From Alphaproteobacteria bacterium (GTDB lineage Bacteria > Pseudomonadota > Alphaproteobacteria > Micropepsales > Micropepsaceae): a stretch of 64,000 nucleotides of DNA. A program made the translations under genes and the position numbers. Numbering within the stretch: position 1 is the first letter of the stretch; every line of letters begins with the position of its first letter. The notes beneath the pieces are model-generated. The model was not told the origin of the DNA. It saw only the letters and a list, made by a program, of their open reading frames with translations, and did not search any database. Below, piece after piece: positions 43,975 to 55,261 of the stretch. The stretch lies in the NCBI GenBank assembly GCA_015654635.1, contig JAATGP010000064.1, positions 62,001 to 126,000 on the forward strand, written 5' to 3'.

Positions 43975-45744
43975 CTACTCCGGCAGATTGGTTGCGCGCA
44001 ATTCGATGGCTGCTCGGGGCGCCAGGCTAACGGCATGGGCAGTGTGGCTAATGACCGGCGAGGTCATCAAGGTCTTGAAGTTCTCGATCGCCTCCACATC
44101 GTCGCTGCTACCGAACCAATCATGAATCGTCTCAAAGATGCCCTTCTGGCGCGGATAAAGCTCGAAGGTCACCCGGTCGCCTTGCGGAATGCCCGACAGG
44201 CGCTTGGCGAAATCAGCCGCATCCCAGAAGCTGCCGAGCTTGTCGACCAGCCCGCGCTCCGCCGCATCGGCGCCCGTCCACACCCGACCGCGCGCGATAT
44301 CCTGCACCTTGGCGAGCGGCAGTTTGCGGCCATCCGCCACCTTTTGCGTGAAGTCGGCATAAATGGTGTCAGCCTCGGCGTTCACCGCGGCCCATTGTTC
44401 GGGCGTATAGGGCTGCAGCTCCGAATCCATCAGCGCATTCTTGCCGACGCCCACCACCTCGCCCTTCACACCAATCAGCCCCAGCGTATTGCCGATGGAG
44501 ACCTTGCCGGTGAGAACACCAATGGAGCCGGTGATGGTGGCAGGATGGGCCACGATCTTGTTGGCCGAAAGCGAGATGTAATAGCCGCCGGACGCCGCGA
44601 GGCCGCCCATGCTGACGACCACCGGTTTGCCTGCGGCTTGCGCCTTCTTCACTGCATCCAAAATCTGATCGGAGGCGGCGACCGAACCGCCAGGCGAATC
44701 CACGCGCAGGATAATGGCTTTGACATCTTTATCGGCTGTGGCCTGACGAATGGCGCGGGCCATGTCGTCACCAGCGATAACCGATTTGTTGTCGAAGGGA
44801 CCGGCATTGGCCGAGCCTTCGACGATCTCACCTGCCGCTTCCACCAGCGCGATATGCGGGCCCGAACCGTAAGAGGCCGGCCCCTTAGTGCCGAGGAATT
44901 GCGACAGCGTCACCGCCTCGCCGCCATCCCCTGCCCGGCCAATGGCTGCGCCCAGGGCATCATCATCAAAGCCGATGCGGTCAACCAATTTCTTGGCGAC
45001 GGCTTGTTCGGTGAATTGCGGGCTGGCTTCGAAGGCCGCGACCAAAGCCTGATGGCTCAGCTTGCGCTCCTTGGCGGCCTCCTCCACTGCGGCGTCATAG
45101 GTCGAGTTCATCAGCTTTTCGAGCTGTTCGCGGTCGGGTTTGCTCATGCCGGATTCCATGAACATGTCGGCGGCGCTTTTGTATTCGGCGCGCTTGGCGA
45201 TCTGCGGCTCGGCTTTGATCTTGTCGAGCAAGCCGCGCAGGAAGATTTCCCCGCCACCAACGCCCGAAGCCGCGAAGGTCGATTTGGGCTGCATCCAAAT
45301 CTGATCGGCGGCGGCAGCGGCGACGTAATCGCCAAGCCCCGAACCATCGAAACCCTGGGCGTGAGCGATAACGAATTTGCCCGAGGCGCGGAATTTGCGG
45401 AAAGCCGCACCCAGCTCTTCGGCTTCGGCGACGGAAACACTGCCGGTTCCCAGACGGACAAATACGCCTTTGACGCGGCTGTCGCGCTCGGCGGCATCAA
45501 GCCCAAGGACGACATCCATAACCGTGAGCGGACGGCCGCCTAGGCTGAATTTGGTGGTCGAGGAATCTTCCATGTTATGGCGCAGATCGATGGCCAGGAC
45601 CATGGCCTTCGGCAGACGATCCCCGCGCGCCATGGCAATCAGCGCCAGCACAATCACCAAGAGAAGGATGGCGAGAACAAATTTGATAATGCCGTTCAGC
45701 GTGCCGCCAACAATCGAGCCGGCCCAACGCAAAAATGCGACCAT
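43975..45744 (-). CDS. sppA: signal peptide peptidase SppA, 67K type
   Basis: Membrane-bound serine protease that degrades released signal peptides. 589 residues with one N-terminal membrane helix (about 18-38), then two tandem S49 domains. The nucleophile Ser lies in SMGGLAASGGYY in the C-terminal domain, and the general-base Lys is expected in the N-terminal domain (FRASGKFVIAHAQGF). The length matches the double-domain E. coli enzyme. Confidence 0.93.
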   Translation of the reverse strand: MVAFLRWAGSIVGGTLNGIIKFVLAILLLVIVLALIAMARGDRLPKAMVLAIDLRHNMEDSSTTKFSLGGRPLTVMDVVLGLDAAERDSRVKGVFVRLGTGSVSVAEAEELGAAFRKFRASGKFVIAHAQGFDGSGLGDYVAAAAADQIWMQPKSTFAASGVGGGEIFLRGLLDKIKAEPQIAKRAEYKSAADMFMESGMSKPDREQLEKLMNSTYDAAVEEAAKERKLSHQALVAAFEASPQFTEQAVAKKLVDRIGFDDDALGAAIGRAGDGGEAVTLSQFLGTKGPASYGSGPHIALVEAAGEIVEGSANAGPFDNKSVIAGDDMARAIRQATADKDVKAIILRVDSPGGSVAASDQILDAVKKAQAAGKPVVVSMGGLAASGGYYISLSANKIVAHPATITGSIGVLTGKVSIGNTLGLIGVKGEVVGVGKNALMDSELQPYTPEQWAAVNAEADTIYADFTQKVADGRKLPLAKVQDIARGRVWTGADAAERGLVDKLGSFWDAADFAKRLSGIPQGDRVTFELYPRQKGIFETIHDWFGSSDDVEAIENFKTLMTSPVISHTAHAVSLAPRAAIELRATNLPE

Positions 45745-46511
45745 GGAAAGTCTTCCTCACAACGGACGGCCCAAACAGCCGCCTTAGCCCCGACTATATA
45801 GTAACGCAATAGTAACGCAGAGATCGTTCCGGCAGGTGTCCCCGCCGCATCAGGTGCGGAATATTGCATACCGGACATAAAGAATTTACGATGAAGACGG
45901 GCAAAGGGCGGGATTTTGGGGGGCCTTGGTGAGAGCAGGCGCGGTTTTTTGCTATCAGGGCGAATTTCCCATTTTTCGAGGTTCAATTCGCCATTTTCTG
46001 AGTTAAGAGACTGTTTTGACGCGATATTCGAAGGAAAATTAACCTTCTCAGAAGGGCGCTAGATAGGGCCAAGCGAGCCAGATCACGCAAGACAATTGTT
46101 ATAGAGGCAGACAGAGGTAGGAGAGGGGGTGTCGTTCACCGTCCTTGCGCCCGCGCCTTCTATGCGCCCACGCATAGTGCGCTTCGGCAAGATAATTGTT
46201 TTGCAAAAAAGTTTTGGGCATGGAGTGGGCATGCTCTGCTCCACGCCTGCCTTGGCTTTTGCAAGGCAAAACAACGGTCATAGACGCTCCCTATGCACTA
46301 TCGCTTAGATGAGGGAAGCGCGCGAAGGAAATTCAAGCGGCTGCGTGCAGATGGGGGCGCGGAGGCTCCAAGATATTTGTTGTCATCTGGAACGAGCAAC
46401 GCGCTCGTCGGTTTTCCTTCGCCACGGCTTGTGCCTAGCCAGCCCTTTTTCGCCGTGGTACGGTTGCGCTGTATGGGTCGTACGACATTGACGGGTAAGG
46501 AAAAGTATCGA
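45745..46511. other. 767-bp region without a recognised gene
   Basis: Lies between the divergent sppA and glycosyltransferase genes. It contains two tandem copies of ATAGTAACGCA at 45798-45819 and AT-rich stretches. A frame open upstream of the glycosyltransferase (from 46293) has no family similarity before 46512 and is treated as non-coding. No RNA gene was recognised. Confidence 0.45.
45798..45819. repeat. two tandem 11-bp repeats ATAGTAACGCA
   Basis: Perfect head-to-tail duplication about 55 bp upstream of the sppA start. It could be a binding site for a tandem-site activator or simple slippage. Confidence 0.45.
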
Positions 46512-47426
46512 ATGGCGGCCGCCACGATTGAGTTTACTGTACACAATCGCAAAGACATGCTGATCGAGGCGATCCGTCTCGCCAAGCTGCAAACCGTGCC
46601 GGTCGAAATCATCGTTATGGATGACGCCTCGACGGACGGAGTCGAGCAGGCTTTAGCAGAAGCGCATCCGGACGTGAAGTATGAGCGTTCGGAAGTATCT
46701 CGCGGGCTGTGCTACCAGCGTAATCGGGGGATTGAGCTGGCGACCTCGGAAGTCGTCTTTCCTCTGGATGACGATTCCTTTCTGGTATCGCCTTACACGG
46801 TCGAACAGACCCTGACGCAATTCGCAGACCCGAGCGTCAACGTCGTCGCGGTGCCTTTCAAAAACATCCTGCAGAATGACCGTACGATTCAGATGCGTTC
46901 GGGCCAAGAGCGCGAGGCCATTGCGGCCTTTATCGGCTGCGCCCATGCCGTCCGCCGCGAACCTTTTATGCGGATCGGTGGTTTCGCCGAAGAATACGTT
47001 TTTCTCGGTGAGGAGGGCGACGCCTCCATTCGTCTGCTCGACGCGGGGATGGTAGTCGAGCGCGGAACAGCCGATCCGATCCACCACATGCAACCGGCGG
47101 ACCGCCGCTCCAATTTCGCGGATTATTACGGGCGCCGCAACGACGTGCTCTTCTACTATTTGCGGGCGCCTTCCGGCACCCTCCCGCTCCGGATCATCGG
47201 CACAGTGATTAAAGGGTTGAAGCACGGGTATCGCCACCAGTGCTTGAAGGCCACCATTCTTGGATTGTGGGATGGCTTCAAGTTGATCGCCTCTGGCCGC
47301 GTGAAACGCACACCGGTCAAGCCGAGTACCTTCAAGACCTTCATGCACATGAAACTGCGTGGCGCACTGCCCCTCGAGCAGGCCCGAAGTATGGCTGGGC
47401 AAAGTGATACCCGGCTGAGACGGTAG
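46512..47426 (+). CDS. family 2 glycosyltransferase
   Basis: 304 residues from ATG 46512 (TAAGGA upstream). GT-A fold: VHNRKDMLIEAI, the nucleotide-binding MDDASTDG, the metal-binding LDDDSF, and the acceptor-side GGFAEEYVFLGEEGDASIRL. It probably adds a sugar to a surface polysaccharide or lipid. No other glycan genes are adjacent, so it is an isolated transferase. Sugar and acceptor are unknown. Confidence 0.85.
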   Translation: MAAATIEFTVHNRKDMLIEAIRLAKLQTVPVEIIVMDDASTDGVEQALAEAHPDVKYERSEVSRGLCYQRNRGIELATSEVVFPLDDDSFLVSPYTVEQTLTQFADPSVNVVAVPFKNILQNDRTIQMRSGQEREAIAAFIGCAHAVRREPFMRIGGFAEEYVFLGEEGDASIRLLDAGMVVERGTADPIHHMQPADRRSNFADYYGRRNDVLFYYLRAPSGTLPLRIIGTVIKGLKHGYRHQCLKATILGLWDGFKLIASGRVKRTPVKPSTFKTFMHMKLRGALPLEQARSMAGQSDTRLRR

Positions 47427-47440
47427 AGCGACATACCCCC

Positions 47441-48271
<831 letters not shown>

Positions 48272-48428
48272 TTAGCGCAGGGCGCGCCCCTGCCTGGAGG
48301 CTCGGAAACTACGCAGACCGCGCCGGCCCATGAGTATATGATGAAGCTGCCGCAACGAGGTTTCGGTGCTTAGAGTCCGTCGGAACAATGCTTGGCTTGA
48401 CGCATTTTTTCTTCTGGAGGGACCCACC

Positions 48429-48836
48429 ATGCCGACCCTGACCATTACGCCCGATAGCGCTTTTGCGATCCTGCTCAAAGCGCGCGAATTCGATGTCAAA
48501 GTGGCCGAAAGCGATCCCGACAGCGGTTCCAATCCCAGCGATGACGACAGTGTGGATGCATTGGAGTTTACCAAAGGCGATGAGACCTTACGCGAGCTTT
48601 TGTCCGCTATCCGCGACCTCAATGACGATGAGATGCTGGATCTGGTAACGCTGATCCTGATCGGGCGCGGCGATTACACACTCGACGAATGGCATACGGC
48701 AAGACAAGCGGCGGCGGAGATCGGTCGAGCAAAGGTGCCGCGCTTTGTCATCGATATCCCGCTGGTCAGCGATTATCTCGAGGAAGGCCTATCCCTCTTC
48801 GATCTGACGCTGGAAGATTACCTCGACGACCATTAA
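48429..48836 (+). CDS. DUF3775 domain-containing protein
   Basis: 135 residues, acidic and soluble. The central LRELLSAIRDLNDDEMLDLVTLILIGRG and LDEWHTARQ segments match the DUF3775 family, which has no known role. GGAGG lies 9 nt before ATG 48429. It precedes the oleate hydratase gene by 68 bp on the same strand. Confidence 0.75.
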   Translation: MPTLTITPDSAFAILLKAREFDVKVAESDPDSGSNPSDDDSVDALEFTKGDETLRELLSAIRDLNDDEMLDLVTLILIGRGDYTLDEWHTARQAAAEIGRAKVPRFVIDIPLVSDYLEEGLSLFDLTLEDYLDDH

Positions 48837-48904
48837 GGCTCGGCCACGCATTTCATTCCACGTATTTTGCAAAAAACATTCTTTCCACCTAAGGCCCATT
48901 AAAT

Positions 48905-50476
48905 ATGCCCAAGTATTATTTTGTCGGCAGCGGCATCGCCTCACTGGCGGGCGCCGTGTTCCTTATTCGCGATGGTGGGATTTCCGGCAAGGATATCGTC
49001 ATCTTCGAGGAGAGCCACGCCTTCGGCGGGGCGTTTGACGCGCACGGCGATGCCGAGCATGGTTATTTCATGAGCGGCAGCCGCATGTTCGAGGCGATGT
49101 ACCGATGCACCTTCGACCTTTTGGCGTCGATTCCGTCGCTCAGCAATCCCAACATCTCGATCAAGGAAGAGACCGATCAGGCCAATGCCCGATGGCCGTG
49201 GCACAATAAGGTGCGGCTGGTCGACCGCGACGGCAACGTTCCTAATTTCCATGCGATGGGGTTCAACGAACGTGACCGGCTGGCCCTCATCACCATCATG
49301 GCTGAGCCTGAAAGCTTTCTCGATGGCAAGCGCATCAGCGACTGTTTTGGCGAGCATTTCTTTCAGACCAATTTCTGGTTCGAATGGTGCACGCTGTTCG
49401 CTTTCGAGCGCTGGCATAGCGCTATCGAGTTCAAGCGCTATCTGCAGCGCTTCATCCACCATTTTTCCACGATCGATACGCAGGAAGGCATCTACCGTAG
49501 CCTCTACAACCAGTATGACAGTTTCGCGGTGCCGCTGGTCCAGTGGCTGAAAGATCGCGAAGTCGACTTCCGTTTTCGCACCCGCGTCGATGACCTCGAC
49601 TTCCAATCCGGCGGTGACGCCATCACCGTCACCGGGCTCGACATCAGCAACGAGGGTGTCGCGGAACACATTGACGTTGGTGCGACCGATCTTGTCTTTG
49701 TGACCAATGGTTCGATGACGGCGGGCAAGGTGTTTGGTGCAATGACCACGGCGCCCGTAATCAACCGCAAAGCCATCTCCGGCGCTTGGCGCTTGTGGGA
49801 AAAGCTGGCGGAAGGCCGCCCGCAGTTTGGTAATCCCGCCGCCTTCAATAGCGTGATCGCGGAATCCTCTTGGATTTCCTATACCGTAACGGTCAAGGAG
49901 CCGCTGTTCCTTACGCTGATGGAGAAATTCAGCGGCAGTCCGGCCGGCACCGGCGGGCTGATCACCTTCAAGGATTCAAATTGGCTGATCACCATTTCGA
50001 TCTACCACCAGCCCTTCTTTCCCGACCAGCCTGAGAGCGTCTCGGTATGGTGGGGCTATGGCCTCTTCCATGACCGCCCCGGCAACTACGTCAAGAAGCC
50101 GATGGCGGAGTGTACCGGTGGCGAGATTCTCGAAGAGGTGCTTGGGCATTTGCATTTCGCAGAGGCGGACAAAACCGCCATCATGGCCGCCTCCAACTGC
50201 ATCCCTTGCACCATGCCCTATATCACCAGCCAATTCATGGTGCGGACAGCGAATGACCGGCCGAAAGTGATCCCCAAGGGCTCCACCAATCTCGCTTTCC
50301 TGGGGCAATATGTCGAGCAACCCGATGATGTTGTCTTTACCGTTGAGTATTCCGTGCGCAGTGCGATGACCGCGGTTTACACGCTGCTCAAGCTCGATAA
50401 GAAGCCGCCCGCGGTTTATAAGGGTTTGCATAGTCCGCAAGTGATCGTCGACGCCATCCGCACCATGCACCGCTAG
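48905..50476 (+). CDS. ohyA: oleate hydratase
   Basis: FAD-dependent enzyme adding water across the cis-9 double bond of oleic and related acids, giving 10-hydroxy fatty acids. 523 residues. The N-terminal dinucleotide site is YYFVGSGIASLAGAVFL, followed by GGAFDAHG, a SGSRMFEAMYRC segment at the catalytic-loop position, and GRPQFGNPAAF and TLMEKFSG substrate-domain segments. It lies alone after DUF3775 and ends 3 bp before the convergent FAH gene. A role in detoxifying unsaturated fatty acids is usual for the family. Confidence 0.9.
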   Translation: MPKYYFVGSGIASLAGAVFLIRDGGISGKDIVIFEESHAFGGAFDAHGDAEHGYFMSGSRMFEAMYRCTFDLLASIPSLSNPNISIKEETDQANARWPWHNKVRLVDRDGNVPNFHAMGFNERDRLALITIMAEPESFLDGKRISDCFGEHFFQTNFWFEWCTLFAFERWHSAIEFKRYLQRFIHHFSTIDTQEGIYRSLYNQYDSFAVPLVQWLKDREVDFRFRTRVDDLDFQSGGDAITVTGLDISNEGVAEHIDVGATDLVFVTNGSMTAGKVFGAMTTAPVINRKAISGAWRLWEKLAEGRPQFGNPAAFNSVIAESSWISYTVTVKEPLFLTLMEKFSGSPAGTGGLITFKDSNWLITISIYHQPFFPDQPESVSVWWGYGLFHDRPGNYVKKPMAECTGGEILEEVLGHLHFAEADKTAIMAASNCIPCTMPYITSQFMVRTANDRPKVIPKGSTNLAFLGQYVEQPDDVVFTVEYSVRSAMTAVYTLLKLDKKPPAVYKGLHSPQVIVDAIRTMHR

Positions 50477-50479
50477 CCG

Positions 50480-51316
50480 CTATTCTTCCGCCCGGCAGAC
50501 CGCTTCCAATACGCCGAGGCGGTCCACTTCAACGCGAACCACGTCGCCCTCTTTCAGGTAACGTGGCGGTTTCATCGTCATGCCGACACCGCCGGGCGTG
50601 CCGGTGTAGATAAGGTCACCGGGTTCCAGGGTCATGACCTGGCTGATATGCGCGATCTGATCCCAGACGTTGAAGACCAGATTGCTGGTGTCAGAATCCT
50701 GACGCGGCTCGCCATTGACGAAAGCGCGCACGCCAAGGCCGTGAGGATCGCCGATCTCGTCAGCGGTGGTGATCCAGGGACCGAAAGGGGCATGGGTGTC
50801 GAAGGATTTTCCCAGCATCCATTGGCTGGTTGCCATCTGCCAGTCGCGGGCGCTGACATCGTTGCCGGCGCAATAGCCGAAGACATGTGCTGGCGCGTCT
50901 TGCTTGCTGATGTTGCGCCCGCCTTTGCCGATCACCACGACCAGCTCGGCTTCGTAATCGACTTCACTCGCCACTTTGGGCAGAATGATGGGATCATAAG
51001 GGCCATTGGCGGCGGTTGGCTGCTTGCAGAACCAAATTTGACGCTGCGGCAATTCTCCGCCCATCTCCTGAATGTGATCGGCATAGTTGAGGCCAATGGC
51101 GAGGATTTTTCCCGGGCGCGGAACCGGCGGCAAGAGATGCGCGTCTTTCAGGGGCACGGGCGCGGCTTGGCTGCCGCGAACTTCCGATTCCCATTTCGGC
51201 CAACCGATTATCAGATCAATCATGGAGCCAAAAGGCAGCGGCAAAGGGATAATCTGGTCGCTTTCGACGCGGCCGATCGCCGCTTGTCCATCGGTGGCAA
51301 AGGTTACGAGTTTCAT
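50480..51316 (-). CDS. fumarylacetoacetate hydrolase family protein
   Basis: 278 residues from ATG 51316 (AGGTAGG upstream). The FAH fold is clear: ILAIGLNYADHI, metal ligands in DYEAELVVVIG (Glu pair) and GNDVSARDWQ (Asp), and the GDLIYTGTPGGVG loop. Members cleave or decarboxylate beta-diketo or 2-oxo acids, e.g. in aromatic or sugar-acid breakdown; acylpyruvase and ureidoglycolate-lyase-like activities are alternatives. It is divergent from the tal-pgi operon. Confidence 0.88.
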   Translation of the reverse strand: MKLVTFATDGQAAIGRVESDQIIPLPLPFGSMIDLIIGWPKWESEVRGSQAAPVPLKDAHLLPPVPRPGKILAIGLNYADHIQEMGGELPQRQIWFCKQPTAANGPYDPIILPKVASEVDYEAELVVVIGKGGRNISKQDAPAHVFGYCAGNDVSARDWQMATSQWMLGKSFDTHAPFGPWITTADEIGDPHGLGVRAFVNGEPRQDSDTSNLVFNVWDQIAHISQVMTLEPGDLIYTGTPGGVGMTMKPPRYLKEGDVVRVEVDRLGVLEAVCRAEE

Positions 51317-51454
51317 TCTTCGGCCTACCTTTAAATCCGCTGTCTTGAGGTCCATATAAGACAGAGTTAGACGACTATCCCATTACAAGTCTGATTTAGA
51401 CAGAGCCCGGCATTCCCGTTCTGTTCTTCCCGTGTTTCTCGTTCGGAGCAAGCA

Positions 51455-54268
51455 ATGAACCCCCTAAAAGACCTCGAAAAATTCGGTCAGGCCCCATGGC
51501 TCGACAACCTCGGACGCGGACTGGTACGCAGCGGCGAACTCGCCAAGCTGGTGCAGGAAGAAGGCATCAAGGGGGTGACGTCGAACCCAGCCATTTTCGA
51601 AAAATCGATGGGCCATTCGAACGAGTATGACGAAGAAATCACCTCTCTGCTGGCCGAGGGCAAGACCGAGATCGGTTTGATGTTCAATACGCTGGCCATC
51701 GCCGACATCCAGGCCGCCTGCGATGTGCTGCGCGGCGTCTACGACGCCACCAAAAAGGGCGACGGCTTTGTCAGCATGGAGTGCAATCCCTACCTCGCCA
51801 ATGACACCGAAGCCACGCTGGTCGAAGCGCGCCATCTCTGGAAAGAGATCAATCGCCCCAACGCGATGATCAAGGTGCCGGCGACGAATGCGGGCATTCC
51901 CGCCATCCGCCAGCTATTGTCGGAAGGCATCAACATCAACGTCACGTTGCTGTTCTCGCAGGACATGTATCGCAAAGTGGCCGAGGCCTATATCGAAGGC
52001 TTGGAAGGTCTGCCCGCCACGTACGACCTCTCCAGCGTCTCGAGCGTTGCCAGCTTCTTCGTCAGCCGTATCGATGCCAAGGTTGATGCGCTTCTCGAAA
52101 AGCGCGCCAAAGATGCCAGCGGCGAAGAAAAAGCCCGCATCGAAGCGCTCGCCGGCAAGACAGCCATCGCCAATGCCAAGCTCGCCTATCGCGCTTACGA
52201 AGAGATCTTCTCGGGCCCGCGCTGGGAGAAACTAGCAGCTCGCGGCGCCCGCGCGCAGCGCCTGCTCTGGGCCTCCACCGGCGTCAAGAGCAAGGCCTAT
52301 CCCGATACGCTCTATGTCGACTCTTTGGTCGGCGACAATACCGTCAACACCATGCCGCCGGGCACCGTCACGGCTTTCCGCGATCACGGCGTCGCCGCCG
52401 ATACCATCAAGCTTGATCTGGAAGGCGCCGAAAAAACTTTGGCCGCCCTGCCCGGCCTCGGCATCGATCTGGGCGCCATCACCACCACGCTGGTGGAAGA
52501 AGGTGTGGCTTCCTTCGCCGTGGCTGCCGATCAGCTCTTCGGGGCCATCGCGGGCAAATGCGATGAAATCACCGGCAAGAAGCTGCGCATCGCTTACGCA
52601 CTGCCGGCGACCGAAGAAGAAGCCGTTAGCTCGGCGCAGAAATCGTGGACCAAGGCAGGCAATATCCGCCGCGTCTGGGCGAAGGATTCGAGCCTGTGGA
52701 GCCATGCCGATGAAAACCAGTGGCTGGGCTGGCTCGATGCGCCTGCCAAAGCGAAAGCGGCTCTCGCCTCTCTCGAAGCTTTTGCCGCCAAGGTGAAAGC
52801 CGACAAGTGGACCGATGTCGTGCTGCTCGGCATGGGCGGCTCAAGCCTCGGCGCCGAGGTCCTGCGCGAAGTGCTGGTGCCAAGTGGTTTGCCGCACTTT
52901 CACATCCTCGATTCCACCGATCCCGAGCAAGTGCTGACGCTGGACAAGGCGATTACGATTGCCACCACGCTGTTCATCGTTGCCTCGAAATCCGGCTCGA
53001 CCCTCGAACCCAACCTGTTCAAGGATTATTATTTCGACCAAGTGACCAAAGCCGTCGGCAAAGATAAGGCCGGCAGCCATTTTGTGGCCATCACTGATCC
53101 GGGCTCATCGCTGGAGAAGGATGCCAAGGCCGAAGGCTTTGCCGCCATTTTCCCAGGCGAGAAGTCCATCGGCGGACGCTATTCGGTGCTCTCCAATTTC
53201 GGCCTGGTGGCCGCTGCCGCCATGGGCGCGGACATGAAGAGCTTCGTCGCCGAAGCCTTGGCCGCGGAAGCGGCTTGCGGCCCACTCTCCCCGCCCGCGA
53301 CCAACCCCGGTGCCCAGCTCGGCATCACGCTTGGCACACTGGCGACGCGCGGCCGGGACAAGATCACCATCCTGGCTTCCAAGGGTCTGTCGAGCTTTGG
53401 CGCCTGGCTGGAACAGCTGGTGGCCGAATCCACGGGCAAGCACGGCAAAGGCATCATCCCCATCGATGGCGAACCGGTCGGTTCGGCGATCTCCTATGGC
53501 AAGGACCGCGTCTTTGTCGCTTTCCGTATCAAGGGCGAAGACGCCCATGAAGCGCTGCTGACCTCGTTGCAGGGTCTCGGCCATCCGGTGATCGAGATCG
53601 AAGTGGACGGGCCTTATCAGCTGGCGCGTCTGTTCTATATCTTCGAAATTGCCACGGCGGTGGCCGGTGCGGTGGTCGGCATCAATCCCTTCGATCAGCC
53701 TGATGTCGAAGCGGCCAAGATCAAGACCAAGGCCCTGATGGAAGCGGGCGGCGCCAAGGATAGCGACAAGCCGGTTTTCGCGCGGCATGGCCTCTCGGTC
53801 TATGCCGACGCCGCCAATGCCAAAGCGATGGCCGGGGCCGAGACCTTGGAAGATTGCCTTGCGGCGCATTTCAAGCGCGTCGGCGCGGGCGATTACATTG
53901 CCCTGCTCGGCTTCATCGAACGCAATGCCGCCCATGCCGCGGAACTTGACGCCATGCGGGCCGCGCTGCGTGACAAAACAGGCGCCGCTGTGTGCCTGGG
54001 CTTCGGGCCGCGCTTCCTGCATTCCACCGGTCAAGCCTATAAAGGCGGGCCTGCCAGCGGAGTGTTCTTGCAAGTTACCGCCAAGCATGCACACGATGTC
54101 GCAGTGCCTGGCCGTGGCTATAGCTTCGGTGCGGTGATCGATGCGCAAGCCGCAGGCGATCTGGCCGTGCTGACGGAACGTGGCCGCCGGGCCATTCGTG
54201 TCCACCTCGACGATGTGGACGAAGGGCTAGTGGCCCTGCGTGCAGCGGTCGAGGCAGCGTTGAAATAA
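51455..54268 (+). CDS. bifunctional transaldolase / phosphoglucose isomerase
   Basis: 937 residues joining two central-metabolism enzymes. Residues 1 to about 360 are a transaldolase (WLDNLGRGLVRSG, KVPATNAGIPAI with the Schiff-base Lys, and VSSVASFFVSRID), and about 400-937 are a phosphoglucose isomerase (GMGGSSLGAEVL, VASKSGSTLEPN, and the GKHGKGIIP segment). Such Tal-Pgi fusions are known in several bacteria. It is the first gene of an operon with gnd, pgl and a glucokinase, so the cell can pass glucose into the pentose phosphate route. zwf is not in the window. Confidence 0.95.
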   Translation: MNPLKDLEKFGQAPWLDNLGRGLVRSGELAKLVQEEGIKGVTSNPAIFEKSMGHSNEYDEEITSLLAEGKTEIGLMFNTLAIADIQAACDVLRGVYDATKKGDGFVSMECNPYLANDTEATLVEARHLWKEINRPNAMIKVPATNAGIPAIRQLLSEGININVTLLFSQDMYRKVAEAYIEGLEGLPATYDLSSVSSVASFFVSRIDAKVDALLEKRAKDASGEEKARIEALAGKTAIANAKLAYRAYEEIFSGPRWEKLAARGARAQRLLWASTGVKSKAYPDTLYVDSLVGDNTVNTMPPGTVTAFRDHGVAADTIKLDLEGAEKTLAALPGLGIDLGAITTTLVEEGVASFAVAADQLFGAIAGKCDEITGKKLRIAYALPATEEEAVSSAQKSWTKAGNIRRVWAKDSSLWSHADENQWLGWLDAPAKAKAALASLEAFAAKVKADKWTDVVLLGMGGSSLGAEVLREVLVPSGLPHFHILDSTDPEQVLTLDKAITIATTLFIVASKSGSTLEPNLFKDYYFDQVTKAVGKDKAGSHFVAITDPGSSLEKDAKAEGFAAIFPGEKSIGGRYSVLSNFGLVAAAAMGADMKSFVAEALAAEAACGPLSPPATNPGAQLGITLGTLATRGRDKITILASKGLSSFGAWLEQLVAESTGKHGKGIIPIDGEPVGSAISYGKDRVFVAFRIKGEDAHEALLTSLQGLGHPVIEIEVDGPYQLARLFYIFEIATAVAGAVVGINPFDQPDVEAAKIKTKALMEAGGAKDSDKPVFARHGLSVYADAANAKAMAGAETLEDCLAAHFKRVGAGDYIALLGFIERNAAHAAELDAMRAALRDKTGAAVCLGFGPRFLHSTGQAYKGGPASGVFLQVTAKHAHDVAVPGRGYSFGAVIDAQAAGDLAVLTERGRRAIRVHLDDVDEGLVALRAAVEAALK

Positions 54269-54277
54269 GGAGTCAGC

Positions 54278-55261
54278 ATGCAACTCGCGATTATCGGACT
54301 GGGCCGGATGGGCGCCAATATCGGGCGCAGGCTTATGCGAGGTGGTCACGAGATCGTCGCTTACGACGTCAGTCCTGACGCCGTAGCGGCTCTGGCGCGC
54401 GAAGGATCAAAACCTGCCAGCTCTCTAAAGGAGCTGGTGGGAAAATTGACGCCCCCGCGCGCGGTTTGGGTGATGCTGCCGGCAGGCAAAATTACCGAAG
54501 ACACCATCGCCGAGCTTTCCGGCCTGCTCTCAGCGGGCGACACCGTGATCGACGGCGGCAATACCTTCTACAAAGACGATATCCGCCGTGCCGCCACACT
54601 GCGCGAAAAATCCCTGACCTATATCGATGTCGGCACTTCGGGCGGTGTCTGGGGTCTGGAGCGCGGCTATTGCATGATGATCGGCGGCGACAAGGCCGCC
54701 GTGGATCGCCTGGACCCGATTTTCGCAACGCTCGCCCCTGGCATCGGCGATATCCCCAAGACCCCAGACCGCGAAGGCCGCGATAGCCGTGTCGAACTGG
54801 GCTATATGCATACCGGTCCCGCAGGCTCGGGCCATTTCGTCAAGATGGTCCATAACGGCATCGAATATGGGCTGATGCAGGCCTATGCCGAAGGCTTCGA
54901 AATTCTGAAAGAAAAAGGCGGCACGGAGTTGCCGGAGGCGCAGCGCTTCGAACTCGACCTGACCGATGTTGCCGAAGTCTGGCGTCGCGGCAGCGTGGTG
55001 GCTTCTTGGCTGCTCGACCTCACGGCGCAAGCCCTGGCGGAAAAGCCCGCGCTCGACAATTTCACCGGCGTGGTGGCCGATTCCGGCGAAGGGCGCTGGA
55101 CCATCGAGGCAGCGCTGGAAGAAGCGGTGCCGGCCAATGTGCTCTCCGCCGCGCTCTATGCCCGCTTTGCTTCGAGGAAGCCCGGCAGCTTTGCCTTGCG
55201 CCTGCTCTCGGCCATGCGCGCCAAATTCGGCGGCCATGTCGAACCCAAGGCCGGCACATGA
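54278..55261 (+). CDS. gnd: 6-phosphogluconate dehydrogenase (decarboxylating), short form
   Basis: Converts 6-phosphogluconate to ribulose 5-phosphate. 327 residues, i.e. the short class (about 300-330) rather than the 470-residue E. coli type. N-terminal [19 protein letters not shown] is the dinucleotide site; [29 protein letters not shown] and [21 protein letters not shown] are substrate motifs. AAGGAG precedes the ATG, 9 bp after tal-pgi. The short class often uses NAD, but this is not proven here. Confidence 0.94.
   Translation: MQLAIIGLGRMGANIGRRLMRGGHEIVAYDVSPDAVAALAREGSKPASSLKELVGKLTPPRAVWVMLPAGKITEDTIAELSGLLSAGDTVIDGGNTFYKDDIRRAATLREKSLTYIDVGTSGGVWGLERGYCMMIGGDKAAVDRLDPIFATLAPGIGDIPKTPDREGRDSRVELGYMHTGPAGSGHFVKMVHNGIEYGLMQAYAEGFEILKEKGGTELPEAQRFELDLTDVAEVWRRGSVVASWLLDLTAQALAEKPALDNFTGVVADSGEGRWTIEAALEEAVPANVLSAALYARFASRKPGSFALRLLSAMRAKFGGHVEPKAGT

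Noticed and set aside
43927..45543. 538-codon plus-strand open frame opposite sppA
   Set aside because: Lies wholly antisense to the complete SppA gene and is low-complexity His/Arg/Gly-rich, as shadows of GC-rich genes are.
46293..46511. Possible 73-residue N-terminal extension of the glycosyltransferase
   Set aside because: No family similarity; the GT-A fold begins at the ATG at 46512, which has its own ribosome-binding site.
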